Assembly: GCA_004293365.1 (NCBI GenBank)
Contig: RDYN01000025.1
Location: 55,273 to 119,272 of the forward strand
Reading direction: 5' to 3'
DNA length: 64,000 nucleotides
From: Oscillatoriales cyanobacterium
Lineage (GTDB): Bacteria; Cyanobacteriota; Cyanobacteriia; Cyanobacteriales; Microcoleaceae
Below, in pieces: positions 44,792 to 53,837 of this stretch. Below the pieces are notes generated by a model that had not been told where the DNA came from, made no database searches, and worked only from the letters and a program-made list of their open reading frames with translations. The translations under genes and the position numbers were made by a program. Within the stretch, counting starts at the first letter, position 1. Each line of letters opens with the position of its first letter.

Positions 44792-45211
44792 ACCCTCGCA
44801 ATACAGCTTGTTACTCACCAGCTTTTGCTAAGATGTGTTAACTAGGAGCTTTTTGTGCTATCAGGTTTTGTGAGGGTTGCTAGAAACCGGATTGAACTCG
44901 ATTCTACTTGCCACAACTTTACTCACGTAAAGCTGAAGCAAGGGGTTAATTGAGTCCAGCAGTCGATCGAGTTACCCGAATTATTGCCCAGTTCGCCTTC
45001 AACCCGCCCAAAACGGATACAAGCCACCGACAATCGTCGAGATCCCAAATTTTAGACCGAAGTTCGTGCTCCTTTGATGCATCTGTGGAGTAAATCTAAA
45101 ATCTAAAATCTCGAATCTCAAATCGGCCGCTCCTTACTTGGTAAATAGGTTTTGAAGCAAAGGCTGGGACACTCCTAGTTAATCAAATGTAGAGTTGAGG
45201 TAAATACCAAA
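44792..45211. other. intergenic adk/infA
   Basis: 420 bp without a gene. AACCCTCGCAA at the left end is nearly complementary to TTGTGAGGGTT near 44867-44877. TCTAAAATC units lie at about 45093-45125. A TGCTAAGAT box at 44826-44834 is a weak promoter candidate. The cluster may be split transcriptionally here. Confidence 0.4.
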
Positions 45212-45436
45212 TTGTCTAAGCAAGATTTAATTGAAATGGAAGGGACAGTGACGGAATCACTTCCGAATGCGATGTTTCGCGTTGACCTAGATAATGGGTT
45301 TAACGTGCTAGCTCACATTTCCGGCAAGATCCGCCGCAACTACATCAAAATTCTGCCTGGCGATCGCGTCAAAGTTGAATTAACTCCCTACGACTTGACC
45401 AAAGGCAGGATTACTTATCGCCTTCGGAAAAAATAG
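45212..45436 (+). CDS. infA: translation initiation factor IF-1
   Basis: 74 residues from TTG at 45212, preceded by GTTGAGG; the residues [24 protein letters not shown] match cyanobacterial IF-1 exactly in frame, so TTG is taken as the start. OB fold binding the ribosomal A site. Stands apart from adk and rpmJ by wide spacers. Confidence 0.95.
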
Positions 45437-45508
45437 GCTTAGATAAAACTTTCTAAAAACTAATTCTAAGTTTAATTAGAGAGAATTTGGTAAAAAGCTT
45501 CAAATTTA

Positions 45509-45517
45509 TGCTATAAT
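45509..45517 (+). promoter_or_regulatory. extended -10 promoter of the rpmJ-rpsM-rpoA operon
   Basis: TGCTATAAT at 45509-45517 is a perfect TATAAT with the TGn extension. A TTGGTA at 45487-45492 is a poor -35 at a 19-base spacing. Predicted start near 45524, leaving a leader of about 275 nt before rpmJ. Confidence 0.7.
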
Positions 45518-45552
45518 GCTACGTTTGTAGTGTTGCCTAGAAGGGCGTCAAC

Positions 45553-45590
45553 AACCCAGCGGCGTACCGGGTTAAGTCATTGCTACGCCG
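45553..45590 (+). promoter_or_regulatory. overlapping inverted repeats in the rpmJ leader
   Basis: CGGCGTA (45560-45566) pairs with TACGCCG (45584-45590), while AACCC (45553-45557) pairs with GGGTT (45569-45573). The two stems overlap and cannot form at once, as in a switching leader. Confidence 0.45.
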
Positions 45591-45699
45591 TTTAAGTATC
45601 GATCGCCAACATTCTGGCGCACGCGAACTTTACCCAGCAATGGGAGTGGGTGCAAGCGAGCTCCTTCATAAAACAACCCGCACTTTATACAATTTAATC

Positions 45700-45776
45700 G
45701 AGGAGAGGCCTACACCTTGCCCAGCCTCTCCTCCCACCGCTCTACGGGCCAGCGTGCCTGCTCTCCGGTAGAGCGG
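45700..45776 (+). promoter_or_regulatory. tandem perfect hairpins just upstream of rpmJ
   Basis: GAGGAGAGGC (45700-45709) / GCCTCTCCTC (45724-45733), a perfect 10-bp stem, and CCGCTCTAC (45737-45745) / GTAGAGCGG (45768-45776), a perfect 9-bp stem. The second ends about 22 bases before the rpmJ start. Confidence 0.6.
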
Positions 45777-45798
45777 GGTTCTCCAGGCAGGAAGAAAG

Positions 45799-45912
45799 AT
45801 GAAAGTTCGAGCATCTGTCAAAAAAATTTGTGAGAAATGTCGCGTCATCCGCCGTCGCGGTCGAGTGATGGTGATATGCACTAACCCGAAACACAAACAG
45901 CGCCAAGGTTAG
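45799..45912 (+). CDS. rpmJ: 50S ribosomal protein L36
   Basis: 37 residues: [20 protein letters not shown], then [17 protein letters not shown]. Zinc ligands C11, C14, C27 and H32 are all present, so this is the zinc-binding form. GGAAGAAAG lies upstream of the ATG. First gene of the alpha-type operon. Confidence 0.96.
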   Translation: MKVRASVKKICEKCRVIRRRGRVMVICTNPKHKQRQG

Positions 45913-45999
45913 AAAACAGGAAGATTGGGCTGGGCAATGCACGCAGGTGCTGCCTAATTCAATATTGTAGCCAAACAGGAAAACTAGGGAGACAAAAGT

Positions 46000-46383
46000 G
46001 TGGCACGGATTGCCGGTGTAGACCTTCCACGCGATAAGCGCGTCGAAATAGGTCTGACATACATTTACGGAATAGGCCTGTCTCGGGCCCAAAAAATTAT
46101 CGCTGCAACAGGCGTAAATCCTGACACTCGCGTCAAGGATTTATCAGAAGCCGACGTGACTGCTCTGCGGGCTCATGTAGAAAGCACCTACCAAATCGAA
46201 GGAGACCTCCGGCGCTGGGAGTCAATGAACATCAAGCGCCTGATGGATATCGGGACTTATCGCGGTCGGCGTCACCGTTTGGGTCTGCCGGTGCGGGGTC
46301 AACGAACCCGTACCAACGCCAGAACCCGTCGCGGCGTCCGCCGCACAGTGGCGGGCAAGAAAAAAGCACCGTCCAAGAAATAA
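46000..46383 (+). CDS. rpsM: 30S ribosomal protein S13
   Basis: 127 residues with a GTG start at 46000 after AGGGAGAC ([26 protein letters not shown]). The helix-two-turn-helix region and [18 protein letters not shown] at the end are standard. Sits on the 30S head next to S19. Confidence 0.97.
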   Translation: MARIAGVDLPRDKRVEIGLTYIYGIGLSRAQKIIAATGVNPDTRVKDLSEADVTALRAHVESTYQIEGDLRRWESMNIKRLMDIGTYRGRRHRLGLPVRGQRTRTNARTRRGVRRTVAGKKKAPSKK

Positions 46384-46470
46384 CAGCAGTTTGCAGGAAA
46401 TTTATGTTCCTGCCGACTGTTTCCCCGCCTTTGGGGAGAGCAATTCAATGAAAACGATAAAGAGACTAAT

Positions 46471-46872
46471 ATGCCGCCACGACAACAGACAGGCAAGAAA
46501 TCTGGTGCCAAAAAGCAGAAACGTAATGTACCGAATGGGGTAGGCTACATCCAGTCTACCTTTAACAATACGATCGTGACTATTACCGACCTCAATGGCG
46601 AAGTAATATCCTGGGCATCAGCAGGTTCCAGCGGTTTTAAAGGAGCTAAGAAGGGTACTCCCTTTGCAGCTCAAACAGCCGCAGAAAGTGCAGCCCGCAG
46701 AGCCAACGACCAGGGAATGCGCCAAATAGAAGTAATGGTGAGCGGGCCCGGAGCAGGTCGAGAAACTGCTATTCGCGCGCTGCAAGGGGCGGGACTAGAA
46801 ATTACCCTGATTAGAGATGTTACCCCAATTCCTCACAACGGCTGTCGCCCTCCCAAGCGGCGTAGAGTCTAA
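46471..46872 (+). CDS. rpsK: 30S ribosomal protein S11
   Basis: 133 residues. [50 protein letters not shown] and the C-terminal [18 protein letters not shown] are intact. Platform protein near the E site. Spacer to rpoA carries TTTTAGA and TCCAAAATC repeats. Confidence 0.97.
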   Translation: MPPRQQTGKKSGAKKQKRNVPNGVGYIQSTFNNTIVTITDLNGEVISWASAGSSGFKGAKKGTPFAAQTAAESAARRANDQGMRQIEVMVSGPGAGRETAIRALQGAGLEITLIRDVTPIPHNGCRPPKRRRV

Positions 46873-47030
46873 AACGATTTGAGATTTTAGATTTTAGATT
46901 TTGGATATTGGCTAACTGCTTAAAGTCAAAAAATAATGGTTCTAACTGTTGCCCCGTCCATCCAAAATCCGAAATCCGTTCAGGGGTATGCTCTGCAATC
47001 TAAAATCCAAAATCAAAAATCCAAAGTGGA
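46873..47030. repeat. TTTTAGA / TCCAAAATC repeats before rpoA
   Basis: TTTTAGATTTTAGATTTTGGAT (46880-46902) is roughly complementary to the ATCCAAAATC/TCTAAAATC words at 46963-47025. The latter add an open but non-genuine 37-codon extension in front of rpoA. Confidence 0.75.
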
Positions 47031-47046
47031 AAAGGGAGGTCACTCC

Positions 47047-47991
47047 GTGGCGCAGTTTCAAATTGAATGTATAGAGTCTAACACTGACAAAGACCGCAGT
47101 CAGTACGGAAAATTTGTTCTGGAACCGCTCGATCGCGGTCAGGGAACAACTGTCGGGAATGCGCTTCGGCGAGTTCTGCTGTCAAATTTGGAAGGAACGG
47201 CAGTAACTTCAGTCCGCATCGCGGGAGTCAATCACGAGTTTGCCACGATCGAAGGGGTACGTGAGGACGTTCTGGAAATTCTCCTGAACATGAAAGAGGT
47301 CGTTCTCAAAACTCATTCCCAGCAGCCGCAAATCGGTAGGTTGCGGATTGAGGGGCCGGTCACAGTTACTGCCGATCGATTCGATTTGCCCTCTGAGGTG
47401 GAATTGATCGATAAATCGCAGTACATTGCGACTCTCTCACCGGGTTCTGTTCTGGAAATGGAATTCAGAATTGAAAAAGGCATCGGATATCGAGCAGTAG
47501 ACCGCAGTCGCGATGATGGGTCGGCTTTGGATTTTCTCCAAATTGACGCCATCTTTATGCCGATTCGCAGAGTCAACTACAGCGTGGAAGATGCTCGGCT
47601 CGGTGGCAGTGCTGAGAAAGACCGGCTGGTTATGGAAATCTGGACAGATGGCAGCGTGACTCCTCAAGAAGCTCTGAGTCAATCTGCCCACATCCTGGTA
47701 GATTTATTTGCACCTCTCAAAGACATCACCCACGATTCTCTCAAACCCGAGTATCCAGGTGAGGCCGATCCTACGAGCCAAATTCCGATCGAAGAATTGC
47801 AGTTGTCAGTCCGGGCCTACAACTGTCTCAAGCGGGCTCAGATCAACTCAGTTGCAGACTTATTGGAATATAGCCAAGAAGACTTGCTCGAGATTAAGAA
47901 CTTCGGGCAGAAGTCCGCAGAAGAAGTGATTGAAGCTTTACAAAAACGCTTGGGCATTACCTTGCCACAGGAAAAATCAGCTAAAAGTTAA
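47047..47991 (+). CDS. rpoA: DNA-directed RNA polymerase subunit alpha
   Basis: 314 residues from GTG at 47047, preceded by GGGAGGT (47034-47039), the best Shine-Dalgarno in the cluster. The protein then begins MAQFQIECIES, as in other cyanobacteria; an in-frame ATG at 46936 would add 37 residues translated from repeats. N-terminal assembly domain (YGKFVLEPLDRGQGTTVGNALRRVLLSNLEG), linker from about 235, C-terminal domain (SVRAYNCLKRAQINSVADLLEYSQEDLLEIKNFGQKSAEEV) binding UP elements and activators. Confidence 0.96.
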   Translation: MAQFQIECIESNTDKDRSQYGKFVLEPLDRGQGTTVGNALRRVLLSNLEGTAVTSVRIAGVNHEFATIEGVREDVLEILLNMKEVVLKTHSQQPQIGRLRIEGPVTVTADRFDLPSEVELIDKSQYIATLSPGSVLEMEFRIEKGIGYRAVDRSRDDGSALDFLQIDAIFMPIRRVNYSVEDARLGGSAEKDRLVMEIWTDGSVTPQEALSQSAHILVDLFAPLKDITHDSLKPEYPGEADPTSQIPIEELQLSVRAYNCLKRAQINSVADLLEYSQEDLLEIKNFGQKSAEEVIEALQKRLGITLPQEKSAKS

Positions 47992-48123
47992 TCAACGGGT
48001 AACGAGTAAAAAAAATCTGCATTTTCAGTGCGCGAGTGCTTCAGAACCAAGAAGAATTCACCGCCCGAGCTCGCAGACTGTCTATCCCCGCGCCCAATTA
48101 CCAATTACCAATTACTAACTGCC

Positions 48124-48474
48124 ATGCGTCACCGCTGTCGCGTCCCCCAACTAAACAAACCGGCTGACCAGCGCCGCGCCATGTTGCGCTCGCTGACCAC
48201 CGAATTAATCCGCCACGGTAAAATCACTACCACTCTCGCCCGCGCCAAAGCGCTGCGCCCAGAAGCTGACAGAATGATTACCCTGGCAAAAGATGGCTCC
48301 TTGGCCGCTCGCCGGCAAGCTATGGGCTTTATCTACGACAAACAGTTAGTACACGCCTTGTTTGAAGCCGCCCAAGAACGGTACGGCTCGCGCAAGGGGG
48401 GCTACACCCGCGTAGTGCGAACTGTCCCCCGCCAAGGAGACAATTCCGAAATGGCGATCGTTGAACTGGTTTAA
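48124..48474 (+). CDS. rplQ: 50S ribosomal protein L17
   Basis: 116 residues from ATG 48124 ([29 protein letters not shown]); the preceding open stretch is TTACCAA repeat. [31 protein letters not shown] end is standard. Confidence 0.96.
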   Translation: MRHRCRVPQLNKPADQRRAMLRSLTTELIRHGKITTTLARAKALRPEADRMITLAKDGSLAARRQAMGFIYDKQLVHALFEAAQERYGSRKGGYTRVVRTVPRQGDNSEMAIVELV

Positions 48475-48503
48475 TTCTATTTTGGGTTGGAGATTTGTGA
48501 TTT

Positions 48504-49346
48504 ATGACTGACAATCCAAAATCCCCAATCGAAAATGCCCGATCGACACAGCGCGTTGCTCTGGTAATCCAATACCTCGGCACTAACTTTCACGGTTGGC
48601 AGCGACAGCCGAACCAGCGTACAGTACAAGAAGAAATTGAAACAGCAATATCGACTGTGCTCCAACGCCCGGTAACGCTGCACGCCGCCGGGAGAACGGA
48701 TGCGGGAGTTCACGCCGCTGCTCAAGTAGCCCATTTTGATGCTGGTGGCCCAATTCCGGCTCACCGCTGGGCAAGCGTTCTCAACTCTCGACTGGCAAAA
48801 GATATTTTAATTCGAGCTTCGGCAAAGGTGGAACCTACCTGGCACGCTCGTTTCTCAGCCAGTTGGCGGCGCTATCGCTACACCCTTTATACAGACCCGA
48901 TTCCTAATCTGTTTGTGCGTCCTTATGCTTGGCACTGCTATCACGCACCTGTGGACGAATCTTTGATTCAGGCAGCTTTGACACCGCTAATCGGGCGGCA
49001 TCACTTGGCTGCTTTCCACCGCGCGGGGTCTGCCCGCCCCCATTCCTGGGTGGACGTGCAAGCGGCAGAGTGTCACCGTTCTGGGCCTCTTATATATATT
49101 GAGGTTCAGGCGAGCGGGTTTCTGTACGGGATGATGCGGCTGCTGGTGGGGTTGCTGGTGCAGGTGGGTCAGGGGGAAAGGGCGATCGACAATTTCACAG
49201 ATATCTGGGTCAACGAACGCCGAGAAATGGTAAAATACGCCGCTCCCGCTCAAGGTTTGTGCCTGCTGCGGGTTGGCTATTCAGACTTTCCCTTTCCCCC
49301 AGATGTCTGGTACGACACTCAGCCAAAATTAGTCATCAGTCATTAG
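48504..49346 (+). CDS. truA: tRNA pseudouridine synthase A
   Basis: 280 residues. Catalytic Asp66 in AAGRTDAGVHAAAQVAHF; QYLGTNFHGWQRQPNQRTVQEEIE at the start. Makes pseudouridine at tRNA positions 38-40. Twenty-nine bases after rplQ, so likely cotranscribed. The first 15 residues (MTDNPKSPIENARST) overlap a TCCAAAATCC-type repeat and are not conserved, so the true start may be slightly later. Confidence 0.94.
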   Translation: MTDNPKSPIENARSTQRVALVIQYLGTNFHGWQRQPNQRTVQEEIETAISTVLQRPVTLHAAGRTDAGVHAAAQVAHFDAGGPIPAHRWASVLNSRLAKDILIRASAKVEPTWHARFSASWRRYRYTLYTDPIPNLFVRPYAWHCYHAPVDESLIQAALTPLIGRHHLAAFHRAGSARPHSWVDVQAAECHRSGPLIYIEVQASGFLYGMMRLLVGLLVQVGQGERAIDNFTDIWVNERREMVKYAAPAQGLCLLRVGYSDFPFPPDVWYDTQPKLVISH

Positions 49347-49495
49347 TCGTCAGTCATTAGTCGTCAGTCATTAGTCATTAGTCATTAGGCAACTACTAAT
49401 AAAAAACTAAGGACAAGTAACAATTAAAAACAACTAACGACTAAAAACTAACGACTAAAAACTAACAATAATTAACAGAGAACTAACAACTAACA
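49338..49495. repeat. TAGTCAT/CGTCAGT and ACTAACAA heptamer spacer
   Basis: TAGTCAT and TAGTCGTCAGTCAT units begin inside the last codons of truA (the last residues ISH come from TCATCAGTCAT). CTAACGACTAAAAA and CTAACAA words then fill the rest up to rplM. Confidence 0.8.
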
Positions 49496-49951
49496 ATGAA
49501 CAAAACTTACGTCCCTACTAAAGACTCCCTAGAGCACAAGTGGTACGTGGTCGATGCCGCCGACCAGCGGCTGGGCCGTCTGGCAACTGAAGTTGCCATG
49601 TACCTCCGGGGCAAACACAAACCCACTTACACTCCTTCAATGGATACCGGCGACTTCGTAATTGTCATCAATGCTGACAAAATCGCTGTTACTGGCAAAA
49701 AACGCACCCAGAAAATCTACCGCCGCCACTCTGGCAGACCGGGCGGTATGAAAACAGAAACTTTTGCAAAATTGCAAGCACGTTTGCCCGAAAGAATTGT
49801 CGAAGAAGCTATCCGCGGAATGCTGCCTCACACTTCTCTGGGCAGACAACTGTTTACTAAGCTGAAGGTGTACGCTGGCCCCAACCATCCACACGCAGCT
49901 CAACAACCAGAAGAATTAATTGTTCACACGATTCCGGGAGGAAATGAGTAA
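49496..49951 (+). CDS. rplM: 50S ribosomal protein L13
   Basis: 151 residues. [47 protein letters not shown] start and [31 protein letters not shown]. The stop TAA overlaps the rpsI start by one base (TAATG). Confidence 0.97.
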   Translation: MNKTYVPTKDSLEHKWYVVDAADQRLGRLATEVAMYLRGKHKPTYTPSMDTGDFVIVINADKIAVTGKKRTQKIYRRHSGRPGGMKTETFAKLQARLPERIVEEAIRGMLPHTSLGRQLFTKLKVYAGPNHPHAAQQPEELIVHTIPGGNE

Positions 49952-50361
49952 TGCAAGCAACAGATACCGGCCGCGCTGTGTACTGGGGTACCGGCCGCCG
50001 CAAGTGTTCGGTGGCGCGGGTGCGCTTGGTTCCCGGCACAGGCGTACTGACTGTCAACGGTAAAGATGGGGATTTGTACCTGCAATTCAACCCTACTTAT
50101 TTGGCACTCGCTAAGGCTCCTTTGGAAACTTTGGGTCTAGAAAATGAGTACGACATTTTGGTGAAAGTCGAAGGCGGCGGCCTGACAGGTCAAGCTGACT
50201 CGATTCGTTTGGGTGTCGCTAGAGCACTTTGTCAGTTAGACCCGGACAACCGGAAACCTCTGAAGATTGAGGGCTATTTGACTCGCGACCCGCGGGCTAA
50301 AGAACGTAAAAAGTACGGTTTGCGGAAAGCTCGCAAGGCTCCTCAATACTCGAAACGGTAA
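49951..50361 (+). CDS. rpsI: 30S ribosomal protein S9
   Basis: 136 residues, [21 protein letters not shown] start, ending [14 protein letters not shown], whose C-terminal KR contacts P-site tRNA. Preceded by GGGAGGAAATGAG inside rplM and coupled to it. Confidence 0.97.
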   Translation: MQATDTGRAVYWGTGRRKCSVARVRLVPGTGVLTVNGKDGDLYLQFNPTYLALAKAPLETLGLENEYDILVKVEGGGLTGQADSIRLGVARALCQLDPDNRKPLKIEGYLTRDPRAKERKKYGLRKARKAPQYSKR

Positions 50362-50373
50362 TCCAGCTTCTGA

Positions 50374-50432
50374 AGGAAGAGGGAAGTTCGGCAGCGGATT
50401 TTGTAACGGATGTAACGGATGTAACGGATGGA
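50374..50432. repeat. GTAACGGAT repeat element
   Basis: GAAGAGGGAAGTTCGGCAGCGG, then TTTTGTAACGGATGTAACGG units, then GGAAGAAGG words; fourth member of the family, in the 257-bp rpsI/rpmE spacer. Confidence 0.75.
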
Positions 50433-50618
50433 ACAAAGAAGGAAGAGGGAAGAAGGAAAAATTTTCCTGATTCCATCCTTCTTTTTTTCAAGGTATATTT
50501 CTGATTCCCGATTCGCGCTTTCACAGCCAACGATCGCGGAAAATTGCCGCTGTTGTTGGTACGCAAGTCCTAGGACAGCTAAAATGGTTGTAAAGTCAAA
50601 AATTAGAGAGTAAAAAAA

Positions 50619-50927
50619 ATGGCGAAAGAAGGCATTCACCCTGAGTGGTATCCGGAAGCTCAGGTTTATTGCAACGGGGAACTTGTGATGACTGTTGGTT
50701 CCACTAGACCAAAGCTTCAAGTTGATGTCTGGTCGGGAAATCATCCTTTTTATACCGGCACTCAGAAGATTATTGATACTGAAGGTCGTGTCGAACGGTT
50801 TATGCGGAAATACGGCATGACGGAAGTAGAAATGCCGAAGGCAGATGCTATGTCTGGGCCTCTGAAAATGGAAGACCCCAAGGCTGATGCTGCTAAGGCT
50901 GCTGCTAAAGGCAAAAAGAAGAAGTAG
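50619..50927 (+). CDS. rpmE: 50S ribosomal protein L31
   Basis: 102 residues. IHPEWYPEAQVYCNGELVMTVGSTRPKLQVDVWSGNHPFYTGTQKIID matches L31, but only one of the usual zinc cysteines is present, so this is the zinc-independent cyanobacterial type. The C-terminal tail (KADAAKAAAKGKKKK) is lysine/alanine-rich and longer than average. A solitary gene between rpsI and prfA. Confidence 0.93.
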   Translation: MAKEGIHPEWYPEAQVYCNGELVMTVGSTRPKLQVDVWSGNHPFYTGTQKIIDTEGRVERFMRKYGMTEVEMPKADAMSGPLKMEDPKADAAKAAAKGKKKK

Positions 50928-51245
50928 CCGGATTGTCATTTGTCCGCAGTCGGTTGGAAGTAGTTTTTTCTACTGGTAACTGACTGCTCTCGGATTTTGG
51001 ATTTGAGATTTGAGATTGCTACGGCTGGTAGTTGAGGAAAGATCGCGATTCTATCCCAACTTCTCTTCAATTCAAAAATCTAAAATCTAAAATCTATCCG
51101 CCCTCGGATTGGAGAGCTTAGACTGAAGAGTTACTACGGCCCGTAACTGAGGAAAGATCGCGATTCTATCCCAACTTCTCTTCAATATCTAAAATCTAAA
51201 ATCTAAAATCTAAAATCTAAAATCGATTGACGGAGGACATTTGAC
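50928..51245. other. spacer rpmE/prfA with a duplicated 53-bp block
   Basis: 318 bp. Blocks at 51019-51071 and 51134-51186 are nearly identical and each is followed by TCTAAAATC units. GGAGGAC-like sequence (ACGGAGGACATTTGAC) before the prfA ATG is a good ribosome site. No gene. Confidence 0.7.
51019..51186. repeat. direct duplication of a 53-bp block
   Basis: Copy 1 (51019-51071) and copy 2 (51134-51186) share the phrase GAGGAAAGATCGCGATTCTA followed by TCCCAACTTCTCTTCAAT without a mismatch; the first 17 bases differ at four positions. They are not STRR words and are not seen elsewhere in the window. Confidence 0.85.
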
Positions 51246-52340
51246 ATGGCTGAATCTTATTTGCTGGATAAATTGAAGTCGGTAGAGCAAACTTTTAATG
51301 AGTTGACTCGCCGCATGGCTGACCCGGATGTCGCTAGGGATAATTATGAGTTTCAGCGGGTAGCGAAAGCTCGATCGTCCTTAGAAGAAGTGGTGGATAC
51401 TTTCGAGCTGTGGAAAACCACTCAGGATGATTTGGCGGGTGCCAAACAGGTGTTGAAAGAGGCTGCGGGCGATCGAGAATTGCAAGAAATGGCTTCCTTG
51501 GAAGTTGAGGAACTTGAATCTAAGCTGGAGAATTTGGAAAGCCGTTTGAAGGTTTTGCTGCTCCCCCGCGATCCGAACGATGACAAGAATATTATGCTGG
51601 AAATTCGCGCGGGTACTGGCGGAGATGAGGCTAGTATTTGGGCGGGTGATTTGCTGCGGCTCTATACCCGTTACGCTCAAACTCAAGGCTGGCAGGTAAA
51701 ATTGGTGAGCGAGTCACTGGCAGAAATGGGCGGCTTTAAAGAGGTAATTCTGGAAGTTACGGGCGACAGCGTTTACAGCAAACTGAAGTTTGAGGCTGGA
51801 GTACACCGGGTGCAGCGCGTACCGGTGACTGAGGCTGGCGGCCGGGTGCATACTTCGACGGCGACGGTGGCGGTGATGCCGGAGGTGGATGAGGTGGAGA
51901 TTCACATCGATCCGAAGGATATTGAGATGAGTACGGCTCGATCGGGCGGCGCTGGCGGTCAAAATGTGAACAAGGTGGAAACTGCTGCGGATTTGTTTCA
52001 CAAGCCGACGGGGATTCGGATTTTCTGTACTGAGGAGCGCAGTCAGTTGCAGAATAAGGAGCGGGCGATGCAGATTTTGCGGGCTAAGCTCTATGAGATG
52101 AAGTTGCGGGAGCAGCAGGATGAGGTGAAGTCGCGGCGTTTGGCTCAGGTTGGTACTGGTTCGCGATCGGAGAAAATCCGCACTTACAACTATAAGGACA
52201 ATCGGGCTACTGACCACCGTTTGGGGGAGAATTTCTCGCTCAATACTGTTTTGGAGGGAGATATTGAGGGGATTATTCAGACTTGCATTTCTCAGGATCA
52301 GCAGGAACGTTTGGCTGAGTTGGCTGCTTCTACTAATTGA
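51246..52340 (+). CDS. prfA: peptide chain release factor 1
   Basis: 364 residues. The hydrolysis motif GGQ is at 237-239 ([15 protein letters not shown]); stop recognition by the PxT-type loop ([14 protein letters not shown]). Terminates at UAA and UAG on the ribosome. Last gene of the translation block and flanked by accessory genes on its right. Confidence 0.97.
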   Translation: MAESYLLDKLKSVEQTFNELTRRMADPDVARDNYEFQRVAKARSSLEEVVDTFELWKTTQDDLAGAKQVLKEAAGDRELQEMASLEVEELESKLENLESRLKVLLLPRDPNDDKNIMLEIRAGTGGDEASIWAGDLLRLYTRYAQTQGWQVKLVSESLAEMGGFKEVILEVTGDSVYSKLKFEAGVHRVQRVPVTEAGGRVHTSTATVAVMPEVDEVEIHIDPKDIEMSTARSGGAGGQNVNKVETAADLFHKPTGIRIFCTEERSQLQNKERAMQILRAKLYEMKLREQQDEVKSRRLAQVGTGSRSEKIRTYNYKDNRATDHRLGENFSLNTVLEGDIEGIIQTCISQDQQERLAELAASTN

Positions 52341-52358
52341 TAAATCGTGCGTGGGGGG

Positions 52359-52775
52359 CTAGGCGCATTGTTTGCTCAGCCTCAGCTCCCTGGTGACGCG
52401 GGAGATATTGTTGAGTAGGGCTTCCCAAATTGCGTCGGCGCTCTGGACTGGATATTTGAAATGTTCGATGTCGTATTGTACAATGATTTCTAGAGGCGCG
52501 AGGGTTTGCTGGTTTCTACAACTGGCGATCGCTGCGATCGTCTCTTTTTCCCATCTGGCAAATAGTCTGTAGCTGAAAAAGGAGCTGCATTTTTGTCCTT
52601 TTTTGTTCAGATAAACGACTATTACCTGATGTTGTTTGGGGTAGACTTTGACTATGCGGTTGACGGGCATTTTCAGGGCTTCGGCGGCTTCCGTTTTGGA
52701 AATTTGCCAGCGCTGGGGTTTTAGCCAACCGGAGGCTGTAAGGCTTTGACGTGTATTGCGTGTCTTGCGAGTCAT
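52359..52775 (-). CDS. unrecognised 138-residue protein
   Basis: No known family recognised. The N-terminus is basic (MTRKTRNTRQSLTASGWLKPQRWQ), then ISKTEAAEALKMPVNRIVKVYP looks like a small helix-turn-helix, and VIVVYLNKKGQKCSSFFSYRLFARWEKE looks like a beta sheet with basic residues. The end has an amphipathic helix (DAIWEALLNNISRVTREL). A DNA-binding role is possible but only suggested. Convergent with prfA, divergent from the XRE genes. Confidence 0.6.
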   Translation of the reverse strand: MTRKTRNTRQSLTASGWLKPQRWQISKTEAAEALKMPVNRIVKVYPKQHQVIVVYLNKKGQKCSSFFSYRLFARWEKETIAAIASCRNQQTLAPLEIIVQYDIEHFKYPVQSADAIWEALLNNISRVTRELRLSKQCA

Positions 52776-52911
52776 TTTTACTGCCCCTGATTGGCTACAA
52801 ATAGAATTATGATTTCAAAAGTATTTACACTCTAACTGGTAAACTTTTTGCTGTCAAGCAAGAAAGACAGATTTTTTGGTAGATAAGTAAACTAGGAGTT
52901 GTGTTGATCTG

Positions 52912-53271
52912 GTGACTAATACTGTGGACACAGAAGCTAGGAAGAAACTGAGCGAAGTTGTGAAGCTAGCCCGTGGCGACCTGAGTTTTAGCGCTTTTGG
53001 TAGGCTATTGGGAGTTTCTGGGTCTGCGGTTCAGTATTGGGAAAAGGGCCAGGTACTCCCGGATACGAAAAATTTGACTCAGATTGCGGCAAAAGCGGGC
53101 TTTACAATGGAAGAGTTGATGGCTCATCTCGAAGGTAAACCAATGCCGGAACCTGTCAATACCAACGAGCTCCTTAAAAAAATCCAATGTATGCCACTGA
53201 GTGACTTAGCAGTGATTGTTCGAGCCGGTGTGGAGCGGTTGGCTGCTGCTGCTGAGGTTTCTGGGAATTAG
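52912..53271 (+). CDS. XRE-family regulator, tandem copy 1
   Basis: 119 residues, GTG start after GATCTG. Helix-turn-helix of the XRE/Cro type at residues 16-62 (FSAFGRLLGVSGSAVQYWEKGQVLPDTKNLTQIAAKAG). A conserved C-terminal helix region (LLKKIQCMPLSDLAVIVRAGVERLAAAAEV) is shared by the two following genes and may dimerise. The upstream bases AACTAGGAGTTGTGTT recur before copy 2, marking a tandem duplication. Probably a DNA-binding repressor; its target is unknown. Confidence 0.85.
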   Translation: MTNTVDTEARKKLSEVVKLARGDLSFSAFGRLLGVSGSAVQYWEKGQVLPDTKNLTQIAAKAGFTMEELMAHLEGKPMPEPVNTNELLKKIQCMPLSDLAVIVRAGVERLAAAAEVSGN

Positions 53272-53321
53272 GGCTGGAGTCCAAGTCAATTGGGCCGTAA
53301 ACTGGGAGTTGTGTTTATCTG

Positions 53322-53687
53322 GTGACTGATACTGTGAACGCAGAAGCTAAGAAAAAGTTGATCGAAATTGTCAAACTAGCTCGCGGTTCCATGAGTCAGC
53401 GGGCATTCGGCAAGCTTCTGGGCGTCTCTGCGACTGCGGTTCAGTTGTGGGAAAAAGGTCAGAGCATCCCAGATACAGAAAATTTGGCTCAGATTGCCGT
53501 GAGGGCAGGGTTTACGATGGAAGAGTTGCTCGCTCATCTGGAAGGCAAGCCCATGCGTGAACCCGTAGATACTAACGATCTGCTCAAGAAAATTCAGTGT
53601 ATACCAATTAGTGAGCTAGCCGTGGTTGGTAGGGCGGTGATGGATAGACTCGCGGCGGCTGCTGAGTCGTCTGGAAAATATAGTTGA
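53322..53687 (+). CDS. XRE-family regulator, tandem copy 2
   Basis: 121 residues, GTG start. Very close to copy 1 over its whole length, with HTH at SQRAFGKLLGVSATAVQLWEKGQSIPDTENLAQIAVRAG. Both the leader AAACTGGGAGTTGTGTTT and the N-terminus (TDTVNAEAKKKLIEIVKLARG) match copy 1 with few changes. Fifty bases separate the genes, so they may share a transcript. Confidence 0.85.
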   Translation: MTDTVNAEAKKKLIEIVKLARGSMSQRAFGKLLGVSATAVQLWEKGQSIPDTENLAQIAVRAGFTMEELLAHLEGKPMREPVDTNDLLKKIQCIPISELAVVGRAVMDRLAAAAESSGKYS

Positions 53688-53837
53688 TGTATCAGTTGGT
53701 AAGGAATGAAAATTTAATAACTTAGGCTTTAATGATTGTTGTGGGATGGGCGTCCCGCCCATCCCACAAATTTGCTTAAGTTATTTAATTTCTATTCCTA
53801 AGTAGACTGGTAGATACGATCGAGTACCTTTTAAGTT

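Larger units (their letters stand above)
45437..45798. other. intergenic infA/rpmJ with promoter and folded leader
   Basis: 362 bp. Contains the rpmJ promoter (45512) and at least three inverted repeats, described separately. No gene is called. Confidence 0.6.

Noticed and set aside
46936..47046. Longer rpoA start at ATG 46936
   Set aside because: The extra 37 residues come from TCCAAAATC repeats; GTG 47047 has a GGAGGT and the conserved N-terminus.
53688..53837. Separate small gene between XRE copies 2 and 3
   Set aside because: No start with ribosome site; the sequence contains a short palindrome (GATGGGCG / CGCCCATC) and no conserved frame.
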